A stretch of 64,000 nt of DNA. Source: Bacteroidaceae bacterium. GTDB taxonomy: Bacteria > Bacteroidota > Bacteroidia > Bacteroidales > Bacteroidaceae. This document shows, piece by piece, positions 32,654-41,405 of the stretch. Location: NCBI GenBank assembly GCA_017940605.1, contig JAGAYF010000039.1:50846-114845 (forward strand), written 5' to 3'. Positions within the stretch are counted from its first letter, which is position 1, and every line of letters begins with the position of its first letter. The translations under genes and the position numbers were made by a program. The notes beneath the pieces were generated by a model. The model was not told where the DNA came from. It did not search any database and saw only the letters and a program-made list of their open reading frames with translations.

Positions 32654-34513
32654 ATGCGAAAATATGTATTGGCAGCCCTTTGGCTGTGGGGCGGCATGGG
32701 GGGCGCAGGCCTTTCCTCCCTCATCTACGGCGCGGATTTCCGCTTTGCCCAACTGACAGACATTCACATCAGCAGCACAGCAACCAAGCAATGGCTGGCG
32801 CAAAGCATTGAACAGATAAACAACGACAGCACGCTGGATTTTGTGCTGGTGACGGGCGACCTAACAGACAACGGCGACAATGCGTCACTGGAATGGATTG
32901 CCGCTGAACTGAAAAATATCAACAAGCCTTACTATACCATTTGCGGCAACCACGAAACGACATGGACCGAAAGCGGACTGGAAACATTCAACCGCCTGTT
33001 TGGCGAGCGAATTGCCTTTGAGCACAAGGGCTACCTGTTCCTGGGCTTCAATACAGGCCCATACGTGCGCATGGCCTATGGGCACGTGCAGCCGCAGGAC
33101 CTGAACTGGGTGGCGCAAGAAGTCAAGCAACGGGGAAAAGACAAGAAACTCATCCTCGTGACCCACTACCCGTTGATGGAAGGCGACGTGGACAATTGGT
33201 ATGAGGCAACCGATGCCCTGCGCAGGCACAATCCTGTCATGTTCATTGGCGGGCACTATCACCAGAACCTGTTTCACCGATACGATGGCATACCAGGAGT
33301 ACTGGGACGCTCCAACCTGAAAGACAAAGACCAGAAAGTGGGCTACACAGAGTACTGGGTCAGGGAGGATTCCATTTTGGTATACGAACACAACATCAAT
33401 GAACAGCCGAGACAGTGGGCAGGAATTTCCCTCTCCCAAAGATACTACGACCCATTGGGCCACGCTGAGAAATACCCCAGTTTCAGTGTCAACCAACGTT
33501 GGGCCGACGTAAAGGAAATTTGGAAAAAAGATAGCGGTGTCAGCATCTACTCTTCGCCTGCCGTATGGAAAAACAGGTGCTACGTGGGAAACAATGAAGG
33601 AACGGTCGTTTGCTATGACCTGTGGAGCGGCAAGGAAATCTGGAAGACGCAACTGGGCGGTCGAATCGTAGGAACGCCGGCGACAGAGCAGGGAGTTCTC
33701 GTCATTGGCAGCACGAACCATAACTTGTACGGCTTGGATGCCAAAACGGGCCAGACATTGTGGAACATTCACACCGACGAAGCCCAAATGGGCAGCGTAG
33801 CGGTGGCCAAAGGTATGGCATACATTGCCGGAAGCGACCACAAGATGAGGGCCATCCAAGTTAAGACGGGAGAAATCAAATGGACATTCGACGGAGTAAC
33901 CGGCTATGTGGTCACCCGCCCCTTACTGGAAGACGGAAAAGTAATTTTCGGTGCGTGGGACAATACCGTCTATGCCGTTAATCAGCAAACAGGAAAGTTG
34001 GAATGGACATGGGATCACTTGAAAGGGCATCTGCACTACTCTGCTGCAGGCGTGTGGCCTGTAAGCGACGGAAAGGCTGTCTATATCGTCGACCCCGAAA
34101 GGGCCATGACCGCCATCGACCTGAAAACCGGTCGCGAGCTGTGGCGAACCAAGCAGAGCAAAGTGCGCGAAAGTCTGGGCATCTCAAAAGACCACAAACG
34201 ACTTTTTGCAAAGACCATGCAAGATAGCATTGTATGCTATGAGGCCCATCCACAAAAGGTGACAGAACTCTGGGCATGCAATGCGGAGTTTGGATATGAG
34301 CACGCCACGACAATGCTCCCCGTAAGGGACGGCATTGTGTACAGCAGTACAAAGGATGGGCTCGTCATCGCCATTGAAGACAAGACAGGGAAACTATTAT
34401 GGGAGCACAAAGTAGGCAACTCCTTCATCAATACTGTCGTTCCCGTCGGCAAGGATGCCGTATTAATGACCGAAACCAGCGGGGAGATAGCCTTGCTAAG
34501 AAAAATAAAGTAA
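32654..34513 (+). CDS. Exported metallophosphoesterase fused to a PQQ-like beta-propeller
   Basis: This encodes 619 residues. A signal-like N-terminus (VLAALWLWGGMGGAGLSSLI) precedes a calcineurin-like phosphoesterase (residues about 28-260) with all metal blocks: FAQLTDIHISS, LVTGDLTDNGDN, TICGNHETTW, LVTHYPLMEG and IGGHYHQNLF. Residues about 290-615 form a PQQ-type propeller with repeated strands such as WSGKEIWKTQLGG, KTGQTLWNIHTD, KTGEIKWTFDG, QTGKLEWTWD, KTGRELWRTK and KTGKLLWEHK, at least six blades. These propellers often bind ligands or scaffold partners without PQQ. It is first in an operon with an amidase-like protein (32 bp later), an acyltransferase and a MurQ fusion, so its phosphoester substrate may come from cell-wall material. 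This stretch is more AT-rich than its neighbours. Confidence 0.87.
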   Translation: MRKYVLAALWLWGGMGGAGLSSLIYGADFRFAQLTDIHISSTATKQWLAQSIEQINNDSTLDFVLVTGDLTDNGDNASLEWIAAELKNINKPYYTICGNHETTWTESGLETFNRLFGERIAFEHKGYLFLGFNTGPYVRMAYGHVQPQDLNWVAQEVKQRGKDKKLILVTHYPLMEGDVDNWYEATDALRRHNPVMFIGGHYHQNLFHRYDGIPGVLGRSNLKDKDQKVGYTEYWVREDSILVYEHNINEQPRQWAGISLSQRYYDPLGHAEKYPSFSVNQRWADVKEIWKKDSGVSIYSSPAVWKNRCYVGNNEGTVVCYDLWSGKEIWKTQLGGRIVGTPATEQGVLVIGSTNHNLYGLDAKTGQTLWNIHTDEAQMGSVAVAKGMAYIAGSDHKMRAIQVKTGEIKWTFDGVTGYVVTRPLLEDGKVIFGAWDNTVYAVNQQTGKLEWTWDHLKGHLHYSAAGVWPVSDGKAVYIVDPERAMTAIDLKTGRELWRTKQSKVRESLGISKDHKRLFAKTMQDSIVCYEAHPQKVTELWACNAEFGYEHATTMLPVRDGIVYSSTKDGLVIAIEDKTGKLLWEHKVGNSFINTVVPVGKDAVLMTETSGEIALLRKIK

Positions 34514-34545
34514 CCACATTACTCAACACCGCAGATATTCTGAAC

Positions 34546-37260
34546 ATGACACATTTCTTACAAAAAATCACCTTATTTTCAATTGGCATATTCTCTTTGA
34601 GCGGCAACGCACAGGTAGAAAAAACGCCTGATTCCTTAGGAAGGTTTACACTAAAAGTAAAGACACCGCTTATTTACAACGAGAGCAAGGCTTGGCATCC
34701 GACATTGGGTCTTGCCAACCGACACATTGCACTTTGGCCCAGCCATGGTCGGTATTACAACCAAAAGGAAGACCGTTGGATTTGGCAACGGGCACGCATT
34801 TTCCAAACCGTTGAAGACATTTACACCCAAAGCTACGTTCTTCCCTTTTTAGTACCCATGCTTGAAAATGCGGGAGCAACCGTTCTCATGCCCCGCGAAA
34901 GAGATATCAATCCTCACGAGCTCATTATAGACAATGATCAAAGTTCCACAGGCTGCACATACGCCGAGACAAACAAGAAAGAAAAATGGAATGATGGTGA
35001 CAAGGCGGGATTCGCACAAAAGAGAATCATTTACAAGGATTTTGAGAACCCTTTTAAGGAAGGAACTTTCCGGCAAATCAAAACCGTCAAGAAAGAACCC
35101 AGCGAGGCTGTATGGACACCCGACATTCCCGAGGAAGGAGAATACGGCGTCTATGTTTCCTACCAATCATTGCCCGAAAGTGCCGATGATGCACAATATA
35201 CCATATACCATAAAGGACAAAAAACCATTATCAAGGTGAACCAAACCATGGGGGGCGGCACTTGGATATTCCTTGGCAGCTATCGTTTCGACAAAGGAAA
35301 GAATGACCAAAATAAGGTAGTTTTAAGTAACCTTTCCAACAAAAAAGGCCGCATCATCACAGCCGATGCAGTCAAGATTGGCGGTGGAGAGGGAAACATC
35401 GCCCGCGCAGTAAAAGGAGATTCCATCACATACCCATACCACACAAGCGGATATCCTAAATACAAAGAAGGAGCACGCTACTGGATGCAATGGGCGGGTG
35501 TTCCCGACAGTATATACTCACCCACCCAGGGAGAAGACGACTATCGCGACGACTATTTGGGCCGTGGCTATTGGGTTAATTGGTTGGCTGGAGGAAGCGA
35601 GGTGTGCCCTGACAGGAAAGGTTTGAACATCCCCATCGATTTATCCTTTGCTTTCCACAGTGACGCAGGCAGTTGGAAGAAAGACACCATCGTAGGTACA
35701 TTAATCATCTGCGATTACGAGAAAAAGTACTATGACGGCAAATACAGCAATGGCGCTTCGCGCGAATTGGCCAAATGGCTATGCCAAGACATCCAAGATC
35801 AGATATGCGATGACTTGAGCCGCTCCTTTGAGCCCAAATGGACAAAACGAGGTTTGTGGAACAGGCCGTACAGCGAATCTTTGTGGCCCATGGTTCCCGC
35901 CGCTCTCCTGGAATTGCTGTCCCATCACAATTTTACCGACATGCGTTATGGGTTAGACCCACGTTTTCGCTTTGCCGCCAGCCGCGCCATCTACAAAGGC
36001 ATGGTAAAATTCATTTGTTCCCAATACGGCATCAAGTATTGCATCCAGCCGTTAGCCCCCGACCACCTGAATCTGAAATTTGAACAGGACGGCCAAGTCA
36101 CTCTCAGCTGGAACGCCGTCAGTGACAGCCTTGAACCCACAGCAGAAGCGGAACATTTTGTGGTATACCGCCGTGTCGGAAATGGAAACTTTGATAATGG
36201 CACACTTGTCAAGAAAGGTACGCAATTTACCTGCGCCATTCCCGTCGATGAGGTTTGCAGCTTCAAGGTTACCGCCGTCAACAAGGGCGGCGAAAGTTTC
36301 CCCAGCGAGATTCTCAGCGTAGGCAAGAGCAGTCAGGGTAAAGAAACCGTATTAGTCGTCAGCGGATTCGACCGCATTTGCGGCCCTGCCGACTTCAAGG
36401 CCGCACCGCCGGCCGATGTGACCCTGGCAGGGTTCTTAGACGACATCGATCATGGAGTGCCGTACATCAGGGAAACAAATTATACTGGTAGCCAGAAGGA
36501 ATTCCGCAGGGATGTCTACTGGACCACCGACGACTCCCCAGGTTTTGGCGGAAGCCGAGGAAATCATGAAAAGGAAACCATTGCCGGTAACACCTTTGAC
36601 TATCCATTCCTGCACGGAACGGCCATCATGAATGCCGGTTACAGCTTTATCTCAACCAGCAACGAATGCGTCGAAGACAACCTTGCCCGTTTGACTGATT
36701 ACAAAATAGTAGACTGGATTCTTGGCAAGCAACGCCAGACCAAGACAGGACGAGGCGGTATCAAGCCCCTACAATTCAAGACCCTCACCGCGTCAGCACA
36801 AGACCAAATCAAGAATTTCTGTCAGGCAGGTGGCCGCTTTTTCCTTAGCGGAGCGTATGTTGCCAGCGATTTCTGGGACAATCCTGATGCCGACCCCGAC
36901 ACCATAGGTCAGCGCTTTGCCAAGGAAGTCCTCAAATACAAATTCCGTGAAGTATGTGCAGCCAAGGAAGGAGTAGTCAAGGCCGTTCCATCCAAACAAA
37001 TGAGAGATCAGAACGAATACCATTACTACCATCAGCTCAACCCCGAAAGCTATGTCGTAGAATCGCCCGATGGCATCGTTCCCGAAGGAGAAGGTGCATT
37101 TACCACCTTCCGATACGCTGAAAATGAAATTGGAGCAGGCGTAGCCTACAAGGGAACGGATTACAGCACATACATCCTAGCCTTCCCCTTTGAAAGCATC
37201 AAGTGCCCCAAGGAGCGCGACAGGATCATGCAGGGCGCGTTGGATTTCCTGTCCCGATAA
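34546..37260 (+). CDS. Exported Amidase_3-type protein with inserted golvesin-like domain
   Basis: This encodes 904 residues with a signal peptide (ITLFSIGIFSLSGNAQ). The zinc-amidase fold appears in two parts. Residues about 58-120 contain RHIALWPSHGRYYN (His67) and QTVEDIYTQS (Glu90), then LENAGATVLMPRERD. Residues about 340-480 contain IDLSFAFHSDAG (His371) and WPMVPAALLELLSHHNF, where the last Glu suits the catalytic residue. Between them, about 150-285, sits a golvesin-like beta module (GEYGVYVSYQSLP, GGGTWIFLGSYRFDKG, ITADAVKIGGG). An Fn3-like module (about 500-590) and a C-terminal domain of some 300 residues follow. This type is often annotated as golvesin-domain or xanthan lyase-like. 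Cleavage of the lactyl-alanine bond of peptidoglycan is inferred from the amidase motif and from MurQ downstream. Confidence 0.78.
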   Translation: MTHFLQKITLFSIGIFSLSGNAQVEKTPDSLGRFTLKVKTPLIYNESKAWHPTLGLANRHIALWPSHGRYYNQKEDRWIWQRARIFQTVEDIYTQSYVLPFLVPMLENAGATVLMPRERDINPHELIIDNDQSSTGCTYAETNKKEKWNDGDKAGFAQKRIIYKDFENPFKEGTFRQIKTVKKEPSEAVWTPDIPEEGEYGVYVSYQSLPESADDAQYTIYHKGQKTIIKVNQTMGGGTWIFLGSYRFDKGKNDQNKVVLSNLSNKKGRIITADAVKIGGGEGNIARAVKGDSITYPYHTSGYPKYKEGARYWMQWAGVPDSIYSPTQGEDDYRDDYLGRGYWVNWLAGGSEVCPDRKGLNIPIDLSFAFHSDAGSWKKDTIVGTLIICDYEKKYYDGKYSNGASRELAKWLCQDIQDQICDDLSRSFEPKWTKRGLWNRPYSESLWPMVPAALLELLSHHNFTDMRYGLDPRFRFAASRAIYKGMVKFICSQYGIKYCIQPLAPDHLNLKFEQDGQVTLSWNAVSDSLEPTAEAEHFVVYRRVGNGNFDNGTLVKKGTQFTCAIPVDEVCSFKVTAVNKGGESFPSEILSVGKSSQGKETVLVVSGFDRICGPADFKAAPPADVTLAGFLDDIDHGVPYIRETNYTGSQKEFRRDVYWTTDDSPGFGGSRGNHEKETIAGNTFDYPFLHGTAIMNAGYSFISTSNECVEDNLARLTDYKIVDWILGKQRQTKTGRGGIKPLQFKTLTASAQDQIKNFCQAGGRFFLSGAYVASDFWDNPDADPDTIGQRFAKEVLKYKFREVCAAKEGVVKAVPSKQMRDQNEYHYYHQLNPESYVVESPDGIVPEGEGAFTTFRYAENEIGAGVAYKGTDYSTYILAFPFESIKCPKERDRIMQGALDFLSR

Positions 37261-37296
37261 AATCAAGATCCATCCGTTAAAACCACCTCACACACT

Positions 37297-38436
37297 ATGG
37301 CAGAAAAACGCAAGCAGAACAGGTTGCTTTCCCTCGACATCCTACGAGGCCTTACCATCGCAGCCATGATTATTGTCAATAACCCTGGCTCGTGGAGTCA
37401 CATGTACGCACCATTGGACCACGCCGAATGGAACGGGGTCACACCCACCGACTTCATCTTCCCATTCTTCATGTTCATCATGGGCGTCTCCATGTGCTTC
37501 AGCCTCAAGAAATACAATTACACGTTGACCTCAGAATCCTTCCTCAAGGTCCTGAAGCGAGGGTTGGGCATCTACCTTGTGGGCATACTGATCATTCTGT
37601 TTGCCCAACTATGCCGCAGCGGCCACATCCACTTCGACGGAATGCGGCTCACAGGCGTTTTGGCCCGTTTGGCCGTATGCTATTTCTTTGCCGCACTCAT
37701 TGCATTGTCTGTCAAGGAGAAGCACCTCACCCCCACCATCGTTGTCATCCTGCTCGGCTACGCCGTCCTCCTTCTCCTGGGCCACGGCTTTGACCAAACA
37801 GGACAAAACATCCTGTCACGCGTAGACAGTGCCGTCCTGGGGGAACACATGTACCGATACAGCCCGGACAAGGAGTTCAACTTTGACCCTGAGGGTTTTC
37901 TCAGCACCTTGCCTGGCATTGCCCATGTCCTTATCGGCTATTTAGTGGGCAAAGTGCTCATGCGTCCCATCTCGCTGTCTGAAAAGATAGAAAAATTATT
38001 TCTCTTCGGGGTTGCATCCATTATCATTGCCTATTTGTTGCAGTACGGTTGCCCACTAAACAAACGCGTATGGTCTCCCACGTTTGTCCTGATGACTTGC
38101 GGCGCAGGCAGTGCCATGCTGGCATTGTTTACATGGCTGCTTGACGTGAAGGGCATCACTCGGTGGAGCAAATTCTTTGCCGCCATCGGCATAAATCCCC
38201 TTTTCTGTTTTGTATTGTCCGATATCTACGCCATTGGCTTCAGTGCATGGAAACTGCCCATCCCCAAAGGCGAGGATTCATTCTACAATATCCATGGTGC
38301 AATCTGTCATTTTCTACTCAACCCCATCTTCGGAAGCGGAAAACTGAGTTCGCTCATGTACAGCATTGTCATTTTGCTGCTTACGTGGGTTGTGGCGTGG
38401 GTACTGTACAAGAAAAAGATTTATATCAAGCTGTAA
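37297..38436 (+). CDS. Membrane acyltransferase-like protein (DUF5009/HGSNAT type)
   Basis: This encodes 379 residues with about ten membrane helices. The start RLLSLDILRGLTIAAMIIVN is the hallmark of the family related to heparan-alpha-glucosaminide N-acetyltransferase and YeiB-like proteins, with the paired Asp and Arg in the first helix. Further blocks are WNGVTPTDFIFPFFMFIMGV, LTGVLARLAVCYFFAALIAL and FFAAIGINPLFCFVLSD. Such proteins can move acetyl groups across a membrane onto sugar amines. It lies 36 bp after the amidase-like gene and 47 bp before the MurQ fusion, so an amino sugar of the cell wall is a reasonable substrate. That is inference. Confidence 0.82.
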   Translation: MAEKRKQNRLLSLDILRGLTIAAMIIVNNPGSWSHMYAPLDHAEWNGVTPTDFIFPFFMFIMGVSMCFSLKKYNYTLTSESFLKVLKRGLGIYLVGILIILFAQLCRSGHIHFDGMRLTGVLARLAVCYFFAALIALSVKEKHLTPTIVVILLGYAVLLLLGHGFDQTGQNILSRVDSAVLGEHMYRYSPDKEFNFDPEGFLSTLPGIAHVLIGYLVGKVLMRPISLSEKIEKLFLFGVASIIIAYLLQYGCPLNKRVWSPTFVLMTCGAGSAMLALFTWLLDVKGITRWSKFFAAIGINPLFCFVLSDIYAIGFSAWKLPIPKGEDSFYNIHGAICHFLLNPIFGSGKLSSLMYSIVILLLTWVVAWVLYKKKIYIKL

Positions 38437-38483
38437 TATCACATAGCACCCCATTTGTCCATTCATCAAGAAAGCCATACCAC

Positions 38484-41102
38484 ATGTTTGACAAGATAAC
38501 TGAGAAGCCATCCTTGTACAATGATTTGGAAAAGAAATCCATTCATGACATTCTGAAGGAAATCAACACCGAAGACCGCCGCATTGCCGATGCCGTGGGC
38601 CAAACGCTGCCTGCCATCGAGGAATTTGTCGAGAAAGCCCTGCCGCGCATGCAGCGCGGCGGCCGATTGTTCTACCTTGGGGCAGGAACAAGCGGTCGGT
38701 TGGGGGTTCTGGACGCGTCAGAGATTCCTCCCACCTACGGAATGCCCCCTACGGTGGTCATCGGCCTGATTGCCGGAGGCGACACCGCCTTGCGCAATCC
38801 GGTGGAAAAAGCCGAGGATGACTATGAGGCCGGATGGAACGAACTGCAGCAGCAAGGCATCCACGAAAACGACTCCGTCATAGGCATTGCCGCCAGCGGG
38901 ACAACCCCCTACGTCATCGGGGCATTACAGCACTGCCGCGAGAGGGGCATACTCACAGGATGCATCACCAGCAACCCTGCTTCGCCCATCACCGAGGCGT
39001 GCGAAGTTCCCATCGTCACGATTGTCGGTCCGGAATACGTAACCGGCAGCTCACGCATGAAGAGCGGCACAGCGCAGAAGATGGTTCTCAACATGGTGTC
39101 CACTTCACTGATGATAAAACTGGGGCGCGTCAAGGGCAACCGCATGGTCAACATGCAGCTGACCAACAAAAAGCTGGTGGACCGCGGCACTCGCATGCTG
39201 GTAGACGAGCTGAAGCTGCCCTACGACCAGGCCCGGCATCTCCTGCTGGTCAACGGTTCTGTCAAAAAGGCCATCGACACCTTCCGCAAGGCACACGGCC
39301 AAACGCTCAAGGCCATGCTGCCCTGGCTCATCAGCCTGTTCTCCTTCTTGGGCCTGCAAGCCCAGCACCTGCCCCACGTCCTGCCCGAGGAAGTGGGGCT
39401 CAGCAGTTCCGTACTGGCCCTGGCCGACAGTGCCATCCAGAGTGAAATCAGCCAAGGCCAGATGCCGGGTGCCGTGTTCGCCGTCGTGCGCCACGGCAAG
39501 ATGGCATACCTCAAGGCATACGGCCATCGCGCCGTCTACCCCAAGACAGAGCAGATGACCACCAACACCATCTTTGACATGGCGTCCTGTTCCAAGCCCG
39601 TAGGGACGGCTACCAGTGCCATGGTCCTGCTTCAGGAGGGCCGCTTCCGCCTATTGGATGCCGTCAACAAGTACATTCCCGAGTTTCAGGACTGGAAGCC
39701 TGGCACACGCCAGGAAGAAACCATCCGCATCATCCACCTGCTGACCCACACCAGCGGACTGCCCGCCTACGCCAGCTGGAAGAGCGTCCAGGACAAGTAC
39801 GGCGCGCCCAACCCCCAGGGATTGATGAAGTACATCAGCGAAATGCGACGCGACACCTGCCCCGAGGTACGCATGCGCTACAGCTGTCTCAACTACATCA
39901 CGATGCAGAACATCATCCAGGCCATTTCGGGCCAAAGCCTCAAGGACTTTGCCGCCGAAAGGGTGTTCCGACCGCTGGGCATGTACCACACAGGCTACCA
40001 GCCGGCCGACAGCCTGCTTCCGCTCATAGCGCCGACGGAACGGCAGCCCGACGGAAGCGTGCTGCGCGGCGTTGTGCACGACCCCCTGGCACGCATCTGC
40101 AACGGCGGCATATCGGGCAATGCCGGTCTCTTCACCTGCGCCGAGGACCTGGGCATCTACATTGCCATGCTCCTCAACAACGGCGAATGGAACGGCGTAA
40201 GACTGCTCTCGCCCGCAACGGTAAGGGCCATGACCACCGAGCCGGCAGGGTTTGAGTCCTTTGGGCGCAGCCTGGGCTGGGACTTGCACTCCCCCTATGC
40301 GTCCTGCAACGGCGACCTGCTGTCGCAAAAGACCTACGGTCACACGGGATACACAGGGCCGTCCATCGTCATTGACCCTGAGGCCGATCTGGGAATCATT
40401 CTCCTTACCAATCGATGCCATCCCGAGGACAAGCATAGCCTGATAAGGCTGCGTTCCGTCATTTCCAACATAGTAGCGGCTTCGGTTCTCAAGACAACCT
40501 TCCAGATGCCCAACGCTGAACACTACACCCAGCGGCTGCAACAATTTGCCCAGCAGCCCATCACATCCCAGGACATCGTCATGCTGGGCAACAGCCTGAC
40601 CGAAGGGGGCGGCGACTGGGAAAAACGGCTGGACCGCAAGCACATTGTAAACCGAGGCATCGTGGGCGACGAAGCCCTGGGCATACTGAACCGTCTCGAC
40701 CCCATCGTGGCTGCCCATCCGCAGCGCATCTACCTCATGGTTGGCATCAACGACGTTTCCCATCAGGCCACGACCGACAGCATTGTGCAAAACATTGGTT
40801 TCATCATCAACAAGATACGCAAGCTCACGCCCCAAACTAAACTGTACGTGCAGAGCCTGCTGCCCATCAACGAGACATTCAACCGATACCAACGCCTGAC
40901 GGGAAAAACCAACCAAATACCGCAAATCAACAAGCACCTGGAGAAATTGGCCCAAGCCAACGACGCACAATACCTGGACCTGTTTCCCCTCTTTACCGAA
41001 AAGTCATCCCTATCGCTGCGCGCCGACCTGACGACCGACGGCCTGCACCTCAACAAGAAAGGCTATGACATCTGGGCAAAGGCCCTGAAAAAGACCCTGT
41101 AA
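38484..41102 (+). CDS. murQ: MurQ etherase fused in frame to a serine hydrolase and an SGNH esterase
   Basis: This encodes 872 residues in one uninterrupted frame from the ATG at 38484. Residues 1-275 or so are a full N-acetylmuramic acid 6-phosphate etherase: FYLGAGTSGRLGVLDASEIP, IGIAASGTTPYVIGAL, ITSNPASPI and TGSSRMKSGTAQKMVLNM. Residues 278-294 (MLPWLISLFSFLGLQAQ) look exactly like a signal peptide. A beta-lactamase-type hydrolase follows (about 300-680): MASCSKPVGTATS with SxxK, RYSCLNYI, and YGHTGYTG as the KTG-like box. An SGNH esterase ends the protein (about 690-872): VMLGNSLTEGGGD, LMVGINDVSH and TTDGLHLNKKGYD hold the Ser, Asn and Asp-His blocks. MurQ works in the cytosol, while the other two domains usually work outside. 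An internal start at 39315 would release an exported two-domain enzyme. Confidence 0.88.
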   Translation: MFDKITEKPSLYNDLEKKSIHDILKEINTEDRRIADAVGQTLPAIEEFVEKALPRMQRGGRLFYLGAGTSGRLGVLDASEIPPTYGMPPTVVIGLIAGGDTALRNPVEKAEDDYEAGWNELQQQGIHENDSVIGIAASGTTPYVIGALQHCRERGILTGCITSNPASPITEACEVPIVTIVGPEYVTGSSRMKSGTAQKMVLNMVSTSLMIKLGRVKGNRMVNMQLTNKKLVDRGTRMLVDELKLPYDQARHLLLVNGSVKKAIDTFRKAHGQTLKAMLPWLISLFSFLGLQAQHLPHVLPEEVGLSSSVLALADSAIQSEISQGQMPGAVFAVVRHGKMAYLKAYGHRAVYPKTEQMTTNTIFDMASCSKPVGTATSAMVLLQEGRFRLLDAVNKYIPEFQDWKPGTRQEETIRIIHLLTHTSGLPAYASWKSVQDKYGAPNPQGLMKYISEMRRDTCPEVRMRYSCLNYITMQNIIQAISGQSLKDFAAERVFRPLGMYHTGYQPADSLLPLIAPTERQPDGSVLRGVVHDPLARICNGGISGNAGLFTCAEDLGIYIAMLLNNGEWNGVRLLSPATVRAMTTEPAGFESFGRSLGWDLHSPYASCNGDLLSQKTYGHTGYTGPSIVIDPEADLGIILLTNRCHPEDKHSLIRLRSVISNIVAASVLKTTFQMPNAEHYTQRLQQFAQQPITSQDIVMLGNSLTEGGGDWEKRLDRKHIVNRGIVGDEALGILNRLDPIVAAHPQRIYLMVGINDVSHQATTDSIVQNIGFIINKIRKLTPQTKLYVQSLLPINETFNRYQRLTGKTNQIPQINKHLEKLAQANDAQYLDLFPLFTEKSSLSLRADLTTDGLHLNKKGYDIWAKALKKTL

Positions 41103-41405
41103 GGTTCATTTCCCCGCCCAAGGGGCAAGGGCGCCAGCAGCTGTGATCAACGGGACAGGACTTTCGTTGCCAGCCAAAGATAACCGTTCCAAGAAGGAAA
41201 GCAAACAGTTCAGACCCCCTACACTACAAGCAGGAGGAACTCCATGCAGGGACGGCGCGTGGCGTTTCCCCGACAAACCTGTCTTTTACGCCTTATTGGC
41301 AAGATGTTTGCGCCCTGCACGATTTTTTTCAGGCCGCATTCGTGGGCCTTTTACGCCTTGCCCTTTCACTGCGGTCCGAGGCACAAATGGTCCAACGATT
41401 TTCCG
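41103..41405. other. Intergenic region between convergent genes
   Basis: About 300 bp with no credible gene and no strong terminator hairpin. Its right part holds a 22-bp-period array (41251-41359). Confidence 0.6.
41251..41359 (-). repeat. 22-bp-period intergenic array (AAGGCG/GCGGCC module), copy 2
   Basis: Read on the minus strand, units begin at 41359 (AAGGCGTAAA), 41337 (GCGGCCTGAAAAA, 21 bp), 41316 (AGGGCGCAAA), 41294 (AAGGCGTAAA) and, weakly, 41272. The order and the 21-bp unit match the copies at 12580, 46269 and 52194. It lies between the stops of two convergent genes. Confidence 0.8.
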
